Shown: positions 44,968-54,825, counted from the stretch's first letter. The stretch: 64,000 bases of DNA from Blastocatellia bacterium (GCA_016789265.1 JAEUQK010000025.1:1-64000); one strand, 5' to 3'. The notes: generated from the letters alone by a model not told the origin. Translations and numbers: made by a program.

Positions 44968-45150
44968 GCCAAAATCAAATATCGCCAATTCTGAAATTAT
45001 TTGATGATCCTGCCGTTTTATCGACACGCAGTTCAAGATCGGCCGTGCTGCACCTCGGGGACTTATTCTCTTTCCTGATCTGAACAAGCTTTGCCAGAAA
45101 AGAACTCCCCAAGGTGCTGTCGCTTTACCTCGGCGAGTTCCTACCAACGT

Positions 45151-45930
45151 CTATTTTGCGATTCCCATGAACTCAAGCAGCACTTTTTTACCTGCATAAA
45201 GTAATAACCGTCCTTCCCTAACCTCATATCGGTCAGCTTTTTGCAGGCCGTCCAGAAACTGCCGCTCGATCGTCATCCTATTCTCAAATTCGCATGCCCG
45301 CATGGTTGAGACCATCTGGCTGAACTTGATCTTGGAACCAAGCGCCTCATAATTTCCCCCGAAGACATTACAGCCCGTGTTTCCGCCCGACGTGCCTTTT
45401 GCCGGATCGAAATTCAGGAATGCCGCATTTTCGCCAAGATCCACGTCGATGCCGCCGATATTTTTCAGGATCCATTTTCGAGACGAAAGATCCACTGTAA
45501 CGGGCTCCCGTTCGATCGATCGACTTTTTCGAAATACCAGGACGCGTTTCTTGCCCGAAAAGAGCGATAATGTCGCCCGCTCTTGTTTGATCCGGTCGGC
45601 CTTTTTCAGGGCGTTAAGGAAATCGACCTCGGTTTCCATCGTTCCAGGCCGCATACAGGCCATTTTAGTTGTGCCAACGCCGAAAGCCTTGAACCGCGTC
45701 TTTTTGAGTTCGTAAGAACCAAAAAACCTGTTGCAGCCGCCGCTTCCGCTGATACGGCCCGTAGATCCATCAAACTCCAAATATAACCGCGAATTTGCGG
45801 CTTTCCTTCCGTTCAGTTCGTTCAATTCCCATCGCACGTTTTCGATGCCGGTTTGCGCCTTTGTCGACGCGAAGCCAAAGATCACCAGCAACGCTGATAA
45901 CACCATCGATAAAAGTCTTCCCTTGTTCAT
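45151..45930 (-). CDS. secreted protein with two META (HslJ-like) domains
   Basis: 259 residues. Signal peptide (LLSMVLSALLVIFGFASTKAQ) and two META repeats: WELNELNGRKA with SGSGGCNRFFGSYE and MACMRPGTMETEVDFLNAL, then WILKNIGGIDVD with GGNTGCNVFGGNYE and MRACEFENRMTIERQFLDGL. META domains occur in heat-inducible HslJ and in envelope proteins; their function is unclear. ATG 45930 is supported by GGAGAG just upstream. Gene stands alone. Confidence 0.88.
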   Translation of the reverse strand: MNKGRLLSMVLSALLVIFGFASTKAQTGIENVRWELNELNGRKAANSRLYLEFDGSTGRISGSGGCNRFFGSYELKKTRFKAFGVGTTKMACMRPGTMETEVDFLNALKKADRIKQERATLSLFSGKKRVLVFRKSRSIEREPVTVDLSSRKWILKNIGGIDVDLGENAAFLNFDPAKGTSGGNTGCNVFGGNYEALGSKIKFSQMVSTMRACEFENRMTIERQFLDGLQKADRYEVREGRLLLYAGKKVLLEFMGIAK

Positions 45931-46059
45931 TTCTCTCCCTCCCAAATAAACGGCGAAAACCGATCGATCGATCCTCGCCGTCACCATCAGAACGGCGGGC
46001 GGTCTCAAATCTTGCGAACTGTCTTACAGTTAGAAGGTCTCAACGATCGAAAAGAATTG

Positions 46060-46065
46060 TATAAT
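46060..46065 (+). promoter_or_regulatory. candidate -10 box
   Basis: A consensus TATAAT at 46060-46065 lies 110 bp before the start at 46175, preceded by TTG. No convincing -35 hexamer is seen at 16-18 bp. Confidence 0.3.
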
Positions 46066-46174
46066 TCGGGAAGGTTTGACTCATCCGAATTTTAGCAACG
46101 GCAGCCACACTTTATTTCATCTTTGTTGCGGGAAATCTCCGTATGCCGACCGGAATCGGACGACGGGAGTAAAT

Positions 46175-46978
46175 ATGAAAAAGCGTAGTCTTATTTTCAG
46201 ATCGCTGGCCTCGATCTCCTTGATCTTTGTGCTCTCGGCATCGGTTTTCGCAGATACGATCCGCCTCAAGGACGGGAGCATTATCAAAGGCAAGATCACC
46301 AGTTTCAGCGGTGGAAACTTTACGGTCGTGATCGGTGAAGGTTCCCGTCGACGCGAAATGACGTTCGCAGCTGCCGATGTTGAATCGATCATGTTCGATA
46401 GCCAACCGACCCCGGGATCTGTTGACACAGCGCCGGCCAAGTCCGCGAATGCACCTTAGAGTCAACCAAAGGCCCCACAAGTCGTAATTTCCGACAATAC
46501 GCCGTCAAAACCACCAGTTGAGACGAAGAGATCTGAAACACCCGCCGTTAAGCGTCAAGAACCTACTGTGACTCCGCCTGTCAGGCAAGTTTCCGGCATT
46601 AAGCCTATAGAGGTAAATGTCAAAGTGCTTGCCGACAATACGAATAACGGGTGGACGAACTCCGGATGGGTCGTGAAGAAAGGGCAGAAGATCAAGATCA
46701 CGGCTGTCGGCCAGATCAGCCTGGGCGGCGGAAAGTCGACTTCTCCAAGCGGGCAGTACGATCTGGAAGATAATACGAAGTTGCTCAAGAGTGTGCCGAC
46801 AGGTGCGTTGTTGGCTGTGATCGGCGACGACAACAACGACTTCCTTTATATAGGTTCTAGCCGCGAATTTGTGGCCGAACGCGACGGCGCTCTGTTTCTC
46901 GGCATAAACGAAGGAGATCTCAACGATAATTCAGGTTCTTTTGAAGTCAAGATCGAGATCATTCCTGATGGTGAGTAG
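46175..46978 (+). pseudogene. secreted protein with PA-IL/LecA-like C-terminal domain, split by one in-frame amber codon
   Basis: From ATG 46175 (GGGAG upstream) the frame encodes a signal peptide (SLASISLIFVLSASVFA), a small beta domain (RLKDGSIIKGKITSFSGG), and a Pro-rich stretch ending SANAP, then TAG at 46457-46459. The same frame continues without another stop through a Pro/Lys/Thr linker and a lectin-like domain (NGWTNSGWVVKKGQKIKITA, GDDNNDFLYIGSSREF) to 46978. A single base change restores a 266-residue protein. It could be a recent nonsense mutation, a sequencing error, or readthrough. A GTG start at 46568 could yield the C-terminal part but would lack a signal peptide. Confidence 0.75.
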
Positions 46979-47060
46979 CAGATCGACTTTCTTGCAATCT
47001 TCCAACCAAACGCGGACAATCTGAATCTAATTCTCTAATACCGTCCGAAGGAAGTCCTAT

Positions 47061-48317
47061 ATGAAAATCGCCCTTGCCACGCTTTCATTGATACTGGCGT
47101 TCTCGTTTGTTTTGCCGGTTGTGTCGCCAGTCGCCGCGCAATCGCGTCCGCAGCGTCCTGACAACCCCAAAGGCGAAGGCAAAAAGAACACGCGTCCGAC
47201 CCCCAAGACGGAAGAAGAACTAAAGAAAGAAGCTGAAGAGAAGAAACGGCTCGAGGAAGAGAAGAACGCCGTTTATGTTGACGATCCTATAAATCTGGAA
47301 ACGGACATCGTAAATATCGATGCCGTCGTCGTAAACCGAAAGACCGGCCAGATTATTACGGGTCTGAAGAAATCAAATTTTCAGGTGTTTGAGGACGGTG
47401 TCAAACAGGATATTTCCAGTTTCACCACTCCTGAATCGCCCATAACTGTCACCCTTCTGGTCGAATACAGCAAGTGGACCGAGTTATTCGGCTCGGCCGC
47501 CGGCGGATATTTCGAGCCTGGTGCGATGGAAGCGATTCGCCCGGTCGCACAATTTTTGACTCGCTTCATCAAGCCGCCGGATGATTACGCATCGGTCATC
47601 GCCTTTGACATTCGCCCGACGCCGATTACCGATTTCACTAATGACCCTAACCGCATCAGCCAGACGATCAATCTATTGTTGAGAAATCGGCCAGCCTTTC
47701 GAGAAAACAACCTATTTGACTCCATAAAGTTCACTCTTGTCGGCGGGCGTGGAGATACGGTCGTACTCGATAACGACAAAGAAGAAAAAGCAGACTATCT
47801 CGGAATGGTCGCGGTTAAGTCTAAGCGACGCGCCGTGATACTGGTCGCATCGGGGATTGATACGTTCAGCAAGACCAATTACAGCGAGATCCGAAAGATC
47901 ATTCAGGAGGCTGGCATTCCGCTTTACATAATAAGTACCGGAAACTTGTTCTATAAACGTTATGAACCGTATCTAGGCCCGACAGACAGTCTCACCGGCG
48001 TTCCCGGCCGTCTCACATTTCTGCAGGCTACGAATACGATGAACACATTCGCCAAGGAATCGGGCGGAATGCATTTTCAAATGACATTTGAAAGTGAGAT
48101 CCCGGCATATTTGGAATCGATCAATGGACTGCTCCGCAGCCAGTACAACCTTGCGTATGACCTCGTGAAGAAACACGAGCCGGGCAAGAAGTACAAACTG
48201 GAAGTGAAAGTTGACGTGGATGGTGACGGTGTCACGGATGAAAAGACCTATGTTGTGCAGCATCGGCCTTTTGTGCTCGGGCCTACGCTCCCGGGTAAGG
48301 ATAAAAACAAAAGGTAG
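47061..48317 (+). CDS. VWA protein with VWFA-related Acidobacterial domain
   Basis: 418 residues. Signal peptide (LATLSLILAFSFVLPVVSPVAAQ), a highly charged Lys/Glu coiled segment (about 45-75), then NIDAVVVNRKTGQIITGLKKSN and QVFEDGVKQDISSF, the hallmark opening of the TIGR03436-type domain, and a von Willebrand A fold up to GDGVTDEKTYVVQHRP. The family is expanded in Acidobacteriota and thought to mediate surface protein interactions. The classic MIDAS DxSxS is degenerate here (VEYSKW). It is followed by a strong terminator. Confidence 0.9.
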   Translation: MKIALATLSLILAFSFVLPVVSPVAAQSRPQRPDNPKGEGKKNTRPTPKTEEELKKEAEEKKRLEEEKNAVYVDDPINLETDIVNIDAVVVNRKTGQIITGLKKSNFQVFEDGVKQDISSFTTPESPITVTLLVEYSKWTELFGSAAGGYFEPGAMEAIRPVAQFLTRFIKPPDDYASVIAFDIRPTPITDFTNDPNRISQTINLLLRNRPAFRENNLFDSIKFTLVGGRGDTVVLDNDKEEKADYLGMVAVKSKRRAVILVASGIDTFSKTNYSEIRKIIQEAGIPLYIISTGNLFYKRYEPYLGPTDSLTGVPGRLTFLQATNTMNTFAKESGGMHFQMTFESEIPAYLESINGLLRSQYNLAYDLVKKHEPGKKYKLEVKVDVDGDGVTDEKTYVVQHRPFVLGPTLPGKDKNKR

Positions 48318-48323
48318 CAAAGC

Positions 48324-48343
48324 GCGGCTTCGGCCGCTTTTTT
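48324..48343 (+). terminator. rho-independent terminator with TTCG tetraloop
   Basis: GCGGC-TTCG-GCCGC followed by TTTTTT begins 7 bp after the VWA stop codon. Confidence 0.85.
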
Positions 48344-48412
48344 GTTTTGGAGTTTTCCTAAATTGATTGAATACGCCGTTGTGGACTGTTACTCTATTGG
48401 TTTCGTGTTTTG

Positions 48413-50293
48413 ATGAGCAGACGCATCATAGAAAGTTATAAAAAGAAACTCGGGGACGAGGAAGGCTGGGTCGTGAAACACGGTTCACAGTTGAGGATCG
48501 CCCTTTGCTATCCAAACACGCATGGGATCGGCATGGCAAACCTCGGGCTTCATACGATGTATGAGCTCTTTAACAACATTCCTGAGGTTTCCTGCGAGCG
48601 TGTTTTTCTTCCTGACCCGGACGAACTAAAGGAATACGAAAAGTCGCGCACGCCGCTCCTTTCGCTTGAAACTCAAACACCGGTCCGAGACTTTGACGTT
48701 GTCGCTTTTTCGATCTCATTCGAGACCGACTATCTGAACATGGCGCGAATGCTTCAGCTTTCGGGCATCCCGGTTTGGTCAAAGGAACGCAATCACTTTC
48801 ATCCCATGGTTATCATGGGCGGAGCGGCATCGTTCTTAAACCCGGAGCCGATCGCGGATCTTACGGACGTGATCGCCGTCGGCGAAGGCGAGATACTGGC
48901 TTACCAACTCGTCGATGCGATCCTGGAAAATGAGACGAAACAGGACATCCTGCTTTCGCTTGCCCGTATAGGCCGAGGATTTTACGTCCCTTCATTCTAC
49001 GATGTGATCTACAACGAAGACGGCACCGTCTTCGACTACATGCCTAATCAGGAAGGCGTGCCGCGCCGCGTTGGCCGCGCTCTTGCGGCAGTAAATCCAA
49101 AGGAAGGAACGCTTCGCCGTGCAATAAAACGCGGCGAAAAAGATCTGGCGGATTTTCTAATTAACCAGGAGACCTTTTGCCCGTCAACGTCCGTTTGGTC
49201 CCCAAAGGCGGAAATGGGCGACCGATTGTTGGTTGAGATCTCCCGAGGCTGTTCTCAAGGCTGCCGTTTCTGTTGGGCCGGATACAACTACTATCCTCCG
49301 CGCGTCGTTCCAGCGAAGGACATCCTGGCAAAGGCAGCCGAATGGCGTTCGAAAACAAATAAGATCGGCCTGGTCTCAACCGCGGTTTGCGACCACCCTG
49401 AAATATCGACGATCCTCCGCGAATTGCGGGCCATGGATTATCGGATCTCGGTCTCTTCCCTCAGGCTGGACCAGATCTCGGACGAACTGCTTGACGCACT
49501 TGTCGAGTCGCGGGACCAGCAGATCGCCGTCGCTCCTGAAACCGGATCAGACAGGCTTCGTAGAGTGATCAACAAGAATCTGACCAACGACGAGATCGTC
49601 GATATTTGCGGGGCGGTTTTTGACCGCGGCATGCTCACTATCAAGCTTTACATGATGGTCGGATTACCCACAGAAACTCAAGAAGATCTCAATGAGATGT
49701 TTGTACTCGTTGAGCGGATCAAGGGTCGTATGCTGGAAGCGGGCAAGCGATTCGGGCGTGCGGGAAAGATCATCCCATCTCTGAATGGTTTTGTGCCAAA
49801 GCCAAATACGCCGCTTCAGTGGGACGCGATATGTGATGAACGGGAGCTAAAACGGCGGATCAAGTATGTGTGTAAAGGCCTGGGCAAAATACCGAACGTG
49901 GACGTTCGTTTCATGTCGGCACGGATCGCACATGAACAAGCCCTTTTCTCGTCAGGCGACCGCACCGTTTCCAAGGTAATTGAAGCAGCGGCCCGTTTGA
50001 ACGGGGATCTCGACAAAGCTTTGCAGATCTCGGGTATCGACGCCTCAATGCACACGTCCCGGGACCGCAGCTACGACGAGTTCCTTCCATGGTCGATCGT
50101 CGATTCAGGACTTTCGTTCGAATTCCTAAAGACCGAACATGAAAAGGCACGAGAAGCCCTTTCAAGCTTACCGTGCCCTGCCGTTGAAAAATGTACTACC
50201 TGCGGTGTTTGCCCGACTACGTGGTTAGCAGACGCTCCGCAGTCTCTGATACAGATACAACCCGCGAAAGTACGGGCTGCTCTTGCAGCCTGA
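48413..50293 (+). CDS. B12-binding-like radical SAM protein, TIGR03960 type
   Basis: 626 residues. N-terminal B12-binding-like Rossmann domain (IALCYPNTHGIGMANLGLHTMY, VVAFSISFETDYLNMARML, VIMGGAASFLNPEPIAD), then the radical SAM core with CSQGCRFCW (CX3CX2C) and SVSSLRLDQIS, APETGSDRLRRVI, and a C-terminal CTTCGVCPTTW cluster. Function of the family is unknown; it is conserved next to RNase G-type genes in other bacteria. Start ATG 48413 is chosen over TTG 48410. Its stop TGA faces the next gene's stop in TGATCA with no gap. Confidence 0.88.
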   Translation: MSRRIIESYKKKLGDEEGWVVKHGSQLRIALCYPNTHGIGMANLGLHTMYELFNNIPEVSCERVFLPDPDELKEYEKSRTPLLSLETQTPVRDFDVVAFSISFETDYLNMARMLQLSGIPVWSKERNHFHPMVIMGGAASFLNPEPIADLTDVIAVGEGEILAYQLVDAILENETKQDILLSLARIGRGFYVPSFYDVIYNEDGTVFDYMPNQEGVPRRVGRALAAVNPKEGTLRRAIKRGEKDLADFLINQETFCPSTSVWSPKAEMGDRLLVEISRGCSQGCRFCWAGYNYYPPRVVPAKDILAKAAEWRSKTNKIGLVSTAVCDHPEISTILRELRAMDYRISVSSLRLDQISDELLDALVESRDQQIAVAPETGSDRLRRVINKNLTNDEIVDICGAVFDRGMLTIKLYMMVGLPTETQEDLNEMFVLVERIKGRMLEAGKRFGRAGKIIPSLNGFVPKPNTPLQWDAICDERELKRRIKYVCKGLGKIPNVDVRFMSARIAHEQALFSSGDRTVSKVIEAAARLNGDLDKALQISGIDASMHTSRDRSYDEFLPWSIVDSGLSFEFLKTEHEKAREALSSLPCPAVEKCTTCGVCPTTWLADAPQSLIQIQPAKVRAALAA

Positions 50294-50701
50294 TCACTGC
50301 TTCATCAAATAGCCCTGCGGCGCCGCTGTATATTCAAAATTGTAATTGTAGCGATAGATACCGAACGGCAAAACGTCGACCTTTTTTTGGTATGAGACGT
50401 AAGCCTGAATATAGTTAGGCATAGGCTTGATCTCGATGACGGCGTCTTGCGGCACATTATATTCGCCGGCCGCCCTGGTCACGTGCGCTTTGACCACATC
50501 GAGAGGCTTCATATTGCCTGACGCGGCGAGTCCCTTGACGACTGCCGTATCCATTTCTTGCCGAAAACTTGCCCCTTCGTAAGCCACTGGGATGTAGTGG
50601 TATCCGGCATTTGCAGCCAGGATCAACAAAACGAAGATGGCCAGGAATTTTACTCCGGCGCTGCCGCGTTCTGAACTGCGGTCACTTTTCAATTTATTCA
50701 T
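50294..50701 (-). CDS. single-pass membrane protein of unknown function
   Basis: 135 residues. A cytoplasmic basic N terminus (MNKLKSDRSSERGSAG), one helix (VKFLAIFVLLILAANAGYHY) and a periplasmic part of about 100 residues with VKAHVTRAAGEYNVPQDAVIEIK and aromatic strands near the end (FGIYRYNYNFEYTA). The helix-first layout recalls DUF4845/pseudopilin-like proteins but lacks a clear prepilin cleavage motif. ATG 50701 follows GAGGAG. It is the last gene of the glmM-aroB unit. Confidence 0.7.
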   Translation of the reverse strand: MNKLKSDRSSERGSAGVKFLAIFVLLILAANAGYHYIPVAYEGASFRQEMDTAVVKGLAASGNMKPLDVVKAHVTRAAGEYNVPQDAVIEIKPMPNYIQAYVSYQKKVDVLPFGIYRYNYNFEYTAAPQGYLMKQ

Positions 50702-50737
50702 TGGTGAACTCCTCAACGAGAATGGCTAGATGAGGTA

Positions 50738-51865
50738 TTAAGGACGTACGACTTCACGAATTGTGGATCTAAGAAGCGAACTGGGAATTTTGGATTGCGG
50801 CACGATAACCGGCTTACCGATGCCTTTTAGCAATATCCAATGAAGCGAATTCGCGATGTTCTTCTTGTCGTATTTGAAGGCCTCAAATATCCCTGAGGGA
50901 TCGATGTGTCCGATCGGCGGCAAAACACCGGCCCGATGCACAACACCGTTCAACAATTCTACTTCATCAGAGGAGAGTAATTCAAGCTTTTTTGAGAGCT
51001 TGGCCGCAAAGATGATCCCCCAACCCACTGCTTCACCGTGTCTGAGATAACTAAAATCAGTGACCTTTTCGAGTGCGTGTGCAAAAGTATGCCCAAAGTT
51101 CAATATTTTCCGCGATTTAGCGTCTTGCTTGTCTGGGGATTCGCGCTCGTCTGCAGCGACGATCGACGATTTGAACCGGATCTGAGCTACAAGAAAATCA
51201 GAGAATACCTGAGAATCGTACTCCGGTTTTTGTGTAAGCACCGCTGATGTGGCATTTAACAATTTCGATCCAGAGATCGCGCCTTGTTTGACCGCTTCGC
51301 AAAACCCGGCAGTCCTTTCGCGAGTGGGAAGCGTGGTAAGGACTTCAGGATCGATCATTACGCCCTTGGGCTGGTAAAACGAACCGACAAGGTTTTTACC
51401 AAACGCCGTGTTAATGCCGGTCTTTCCGCCGACCGATGAATCGATCATAGAAAGCAGCGTCGTAGGAACCTGAAGATAAGAGACCCCACGAAGATAAATA
51501 GACGCGGCAAAACCGGCAAGATCGCCGACCACTCCGCCGCCAAGCGCGAGTACCGAATCTGTTCGGCTTAGCGCGCTTTCACCGAAGAACTTCAGCGTCT
51601 TTTCCAGCGAACGGAAACTCTTTGCATGTTCACCGTCGGCTATCAGATGAACGAACGGATGGAAACCAGTTCGCCGCAATGAAGCGATCACCGTCGAACC
51701 ATATAACCGAAATACCTTCTTATTTGAAATGATGCAGATCTTGGTGCTCGATATGCCCAGACTCTCCGCAGCCCAATCACCGCAACTTGAAAGCAGCCCG
51801 GCTCCTATTCGCACCTCATAGGCCGAAGCGTCTGACTTTGTTTTCACTGGGACTATCGCGGTCAT
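50738..51865 (-). CDS. aroB: 3-dehydroquinate synthase
   Basis: 375 residues: LALGGGVVGDLAGFAASIYLRG (NAD), PTTLLSMIDSSVGGKTGINT, metal ligands in FCEAVKQGAI, RHGEAVGWG and LNFGHTFAHALE. It converts DAHP to 3-dehydroquinate in the shikimate pathway, in the cytoplasm. It lies 6 bp after glmM on the same strand, so aromatic and cell-wall precursor synthesis share a transcript. No deviations from the family are seen. Confidence 0.96.
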   Translation of the reverse strand: MTAIVPVKTKSDASAYEVRIGAGLLSSCGDWAAESLGISSTKICIISNKKVFRLYGSTVIASLRRTGFHPFVHLIADGEHAKSFRSLEKTLKFFGESALSRTDSVLALGGGVVGDLAGFAASIYLRGVSYLQVPTTLLSMIDSSVGGKTGINTAFGKNLVGSFYQPKGVMIDPEVLTTLPTRERTAGFCEAVKQGAISGSKLLNATSAVLTQKPEYDSQVFSDFLVAQIRFKSSIVAADERESPDKQDAKSRKILNFGHTFAHALEKVTDFSYLRHGEAVGWGIIFAAKLSKKLELLSSDEVELLNGVVHRAGVLPPIGHIDPSGIFEAFKYDKKNIANSLHWILLKGIGKPVIVPQSKIPSSLLRSTIREVVRP

Positions 51866-51871
51866 GTTTTG

Positions 51872-53215
51872 CTAGTTAAGGCTTGTCCTAATGACCTCGG
51901 CCAATCGATTTGCCTGTTCGGTTATCACCGCTTGGTCCTGCCCTTCGATCATCACTCGAGCGAGGTTTTCGGTGCCGGAATACCGAAGCAAGAGCCGTCC
52001 TTTTCCATCAAGTTCACGTTCGATGGAGGCGGCCGCATCCGCTATCACAGGGACGTCCGCAAAGGGCCGCCTTTCCTTAACTCTAACATTAACAAGAATT
52101 TGCGGGTATGCATTAAAACCTTTCGTCATCTCAGAAAACGGAACCGAACGCTCATAGATCGCCTCTAAAACAAATAACGAGGTCAGGATCCCGTCGCCTA
52201 CGATACTCTTGCCGGGAAAGATAACATGGCCCGACTGCTCACCCCCGATCTCCGATCCGCTCGAGAGGAGTTCATCGAGAACATACTTATCGCCGACCGA
52301 AGTACGAACGAGCTCAACCCCTAAGGACCTCAATGCCAGTTCAAGCCCGATATTGCTCATCACAGTTGCAATTACCTTTCGATTTTCGAGCATTCCGTGA
52401 TCTAACAAAAAATTGGCCATGATCCAAAGCGTTGCGTCACCATCAACGATCTTGCCTTTTTCATTAACAAACAGTGCCCGGTCCGCATCGCCGTCGAAGG
52501 CCACTCCAAAATCCGCATCGGATCCGATGACCGCTTTTTGAAGATGTTCAAGATGAAGCGAACCGCAATTCTCGTTGATATTGCGACCATTCGGCTCGGC
52601 ATGTATTGCAGTAACATCTGCCCCAAATCGACCAAATAATTCCGGAGCAAGTTGAGATGCCGCTCCATTCGCGCAATCGACGATGATCTTCAATTTGGAA
52701 AGATCGAGTTCAGGAAACTCGGCCGCCAGATGATCCGAATAAGCCTGTTGAAGCTGAATGGAGTTAGAATCGTCTAAACTGACTAAATCGCGGATCTCTA
52801 TTTTTTTGCCATTGTTTACATCGGCTTCGATGGTTCGTTCCGTAGCTTCATCGGCCTTCTTTCCGCTCGGTGTAAAGATCTTGATCCCGTTGTCCTGAAA
52901 CGGGTTATGAGATGCGCTGATCACGACCCCGGCGTCGAATCCACGCGTCCTGGTCAGGTACGCGATTCCCGGTGTCGTTATGATCCCGGCGGAAACGCAC
53001 TCCGCACCTGCCGCCTCCGCACCTTCATGAAACGCCCTTTCGATCGACTCGCCTGATTCTCGTGTATCCCGCCCGCTAACGATCCTCGGAAGACGATCCA
53101 GTGACGTCCTAAGTTGATGCGCGAGCGACGCTCCGATCATACGAACGGTTTCGACATCCAATGGAAACTCGCCTGCGTGCCCGCGTATCCCATCCGTACC
53201 AAACAAGTTTTTCAT
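51872..53215 (-). CDS. glmM: phosphoglucosamine mutase
   Basis: 447 residues: KNLFGTDGIRG at the N terminus, active serine in VISASHNPFQDNGIKIF, metal loop FDGDADRAL, sugar loop GGEQSGHV and phosphate loop RYSGTENLARVMIEG. It interconverts glucosamine-6-phosphate and glucosamine-1-phosphate for UDP-GlcNAc. ATG 53215 is chosen because conserved sequence starts there and the longer frame adds a non-homologous leader; no strong ribosome-binding site is visible. Confidence 0.95.
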   Translation of the reverse strand: MKNLFGTDGIRGHAGEFPLDVETVRMIGASLAHQLRTSLDRLPRIVSGRDTRESGESIERAFHEGAEAAGAECVSAGIITTPGIAYLTRTRGFDAGVVISASHNPFQDNGIKIFTPSGKKADEATERTIEADVNNGKKIEIRDLVSLDDSNSIQLQQAYSDHLAAEFPELDLSKLKIIVDCANGAASQLAPELFGRFGADVTAIHAEPNGRNINENCGSLHLEHLQKAVIGSDADFGVAFDGDADRALFVNEKGKIVDGDATLWIMANFLLDHGMLENRKVIATVMSNIGLELALRSLGVELVRTSVGDKYVLDELLSSGSEIGGEQSGHVIFPGKSIVGDGILTSLFVLEAIYERSVPFSEMTKGFNAYPQILVNVRVKERRPFADVPVIADAAASIERELDGKGRLLLRYSGTENLARVMIEGQDQAVITEQANRLAEVIRTSLN

Positions 53216-53417
53216 ACAATAAGACGAATCATTAGTTATACAGCAATGAAAAAGCCTCAACAAATACAGGTGGTATAACTAATTCTTGTTAATACCATAA
53301 TTTTTTCGATTTTATTTGACAACCGCCCGCAAAATGAGCGAATCTAAGGTTTAACAGGCCTTCCATACCCTGTAAGTTCACCCAAAGGACGAATCAGCTC
53401 TCCAATTCGAGCCCACT

Positions 53418-54722
53418 ATGACCAGAGTAGTTTTCTGTACCATATCGCTTTTTGCCGCCGCTTCCGCGTTCGGCCAGGTTCGAACTGTTGAGCCGACCCC
53501 GACACCGGTAAGGGTGGTCGTTACCAATAGTTTGCCTGCGGCCAAGCCACCAATAACGCAACCTTCCCCAACGCCGATCGTCGTTGGTTCGGCGCAAAAG
53601 GACCAGACAGCGTCGCCTGGCACAGGCCTCCTGCCGGAACAACCGGCTGCAATGCAAACCGCGACCGTTCCTGCGACAACGCCGATCGAGAACCTTAAGT
53701 TCAATAGCCTTAGTTTTAGACAGCTTAAGAATAAGATCGCCGAAGCAAAGCGATTGATGCAGTCTCGCCCGATCGCGACGGCGTCGGTCAATACGCCGAT
53801 GTCGGGCGAATCGGTACGTATTGCGTTTAGCGATCCGGAAACTGACAAGATCGATTACGTTGTCGTTTCAAAGGAAGCGTTTCTTTCCGTAAAGGACGAG
53901 AAACTTGCGGTTTCCGAAAACGGAAGATCCCTTCGCATAAGAACGATCCGCGGAAATGGCGTCAACACGCCGATCGTGATCTTCGATGACAGGGGCGAGA
54001 CCTATCTACCGCTTTTGGTTCAATACCCGGTAGTTCGCGAAGGAAAATACCTTGAGACCGCTTACTACATGTCCACCCATCCTGGGCTGGTTACCCCCGA
54101 GGTCGTTAACGCAGGAAGGCTTTACGTAAGAAATGTGATCGAGATAGCCCGCGACAGACTGGAAGAAAAAGGCATTACCGTTTCGCCGAAGATCGCCGAC
54201 ATCGCCGAGCGGCTCGCGACGGTTGAGCACGTCGATCATCAGCGTTTTCGCACCGAACCGCACAGTAAGATCTTTGACGACATTTTTACACTTTACGCAT
54301 TGAATGAAGGACAGACCTACCGTTATTCGGTCAGCTCGGCAGGAGCCGGCGGAATGGTGCAGATGATCCCGTCAACGTACCGGATGGTGCGGTCGTGGCA
54401 TCCGAATATCACGCTGATCCCTGACTTTGTCGAAGGAATGCGAAATCACGTCAACGCGGCTCAAGCCATGCTGCTATACATGAACCGCACCTGGACCGAC
54501 CTTGTCGCCAGCCCGACCGTCGCCGATGCCTATTCAAACGGTATAGCAACGCAGGAACAGTTAATGGCGACCGGATACAACTCCAATCCCGCTAAAATAG
54601 CCGGATATATCAATCGCGGCGGCGAAAACTGGACCAGCCTGATCCCACGCGAAACTAAGATATACCTTCAGATCTACGATTCGATCGAACGTTTCGTGCC
54701 GATGCAGGCAAGATCCAAATAG
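53418..54722 (+). CDS. secreted lytic-transglycosylase-like protein
   Basis: 434 residues. Signal peptide (VVFCTISLFAAASAFGQ), a Pro/Thr-rich linker to about residue 90, a middle domain of unknown type (LSFRQLKNKIAEAKRLM...), and a C-terminal SLT-like domain: LNEGQTYRYSVSSAGAGGMVQMIPSTYRM mirrors the ExxxxxxxxS-GAxGLMQ-P-T signature, with a candidate catalytic Glu just before, then AAQAMLLYMN and ATGYNSNPAKIAGYINRGG. Probable peptidoglycan cleavage in the periplasm; activity is unproven because the Glu context is atypical. Confidence 0.72.
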   Translation: MTRVVFCTISLFAAASAFGQVRTVEPTPTPVRVVVTNSLPAAKPPITQPSPTPIVVGSAQKDQTASPGTGLLPEQPAAMQTATVPATTPIENLKFNSLSFRQLKNKIAEAKRLMQSRPIATASVNTPMSGESVRIAFSDPETDKIDYVVVSKEAFLSVKDEKLAVSENGRSLRIRTIRGNGVNTPIVIFDDRGETYLPLLVQYPVVREGKYLETAYYMSTHPGLVTPEVVNAGRLYVRNVIEIARDRLEEKGITVSPKIADIAERLATVEHVDHQRFRTEPHSKIFDDIFTLYALNEGQTYRYSVSSAGAGGMVQMIPSTYRMVRSWHPNITLIPDFVEGMRNHVNAAQAMLLYMNRTWTDLVASPTVADAYSNGIATQEQLMATGYNSNPAKIAGYINRGGENWTSLIPRETKIYLQIYDSIERFVPMQARSK

Positions 54723-54774
54723 CTGATCGATCGATCGCCTCATTGATCAAAAGCGATGTTCCACTAAATTAAAT

Positions 54775-54800
54775 GGCGGCCAATGCGGTCGCCTTTTTTT
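54775..54800 (+). terminator. rho-independent terminator
   Basis: GGCGGCC pairs with GGTCGCC around AATGC, followed by seven T. It ends the transglycosylase-like gene. Confidence 0.82.
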
Positions 54801-54825
54801 GTTTCTGAAACTATAACCAGACCGA

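Larger units (their letters stand above)
44521..45150. other. 630-bp gene-free but structured region
   Basis: No convincing coding frame. It holds an inverted repeat CCGAGGT-CACAT-ACCTCGG (44634-44652), two direct copies of TGGTGCA followed by T-rich sequence (about 44696 and 44763), a 26-bp inverted repeat, a sigma-54-type promoter and a 10-bp hairpin, listed separately. Two short minus-strand frames (44579-44809, 44944-45147) have random composition and no ribosome-binding site. Confidence 0.6.

Noticed and set aside
44579..45147. two short minus-strand frames in the 630-bp gene-free region
   Set aside because: No ribosome-binding sites or domain patterns; the second runs into the hairpin at 44938-44967.
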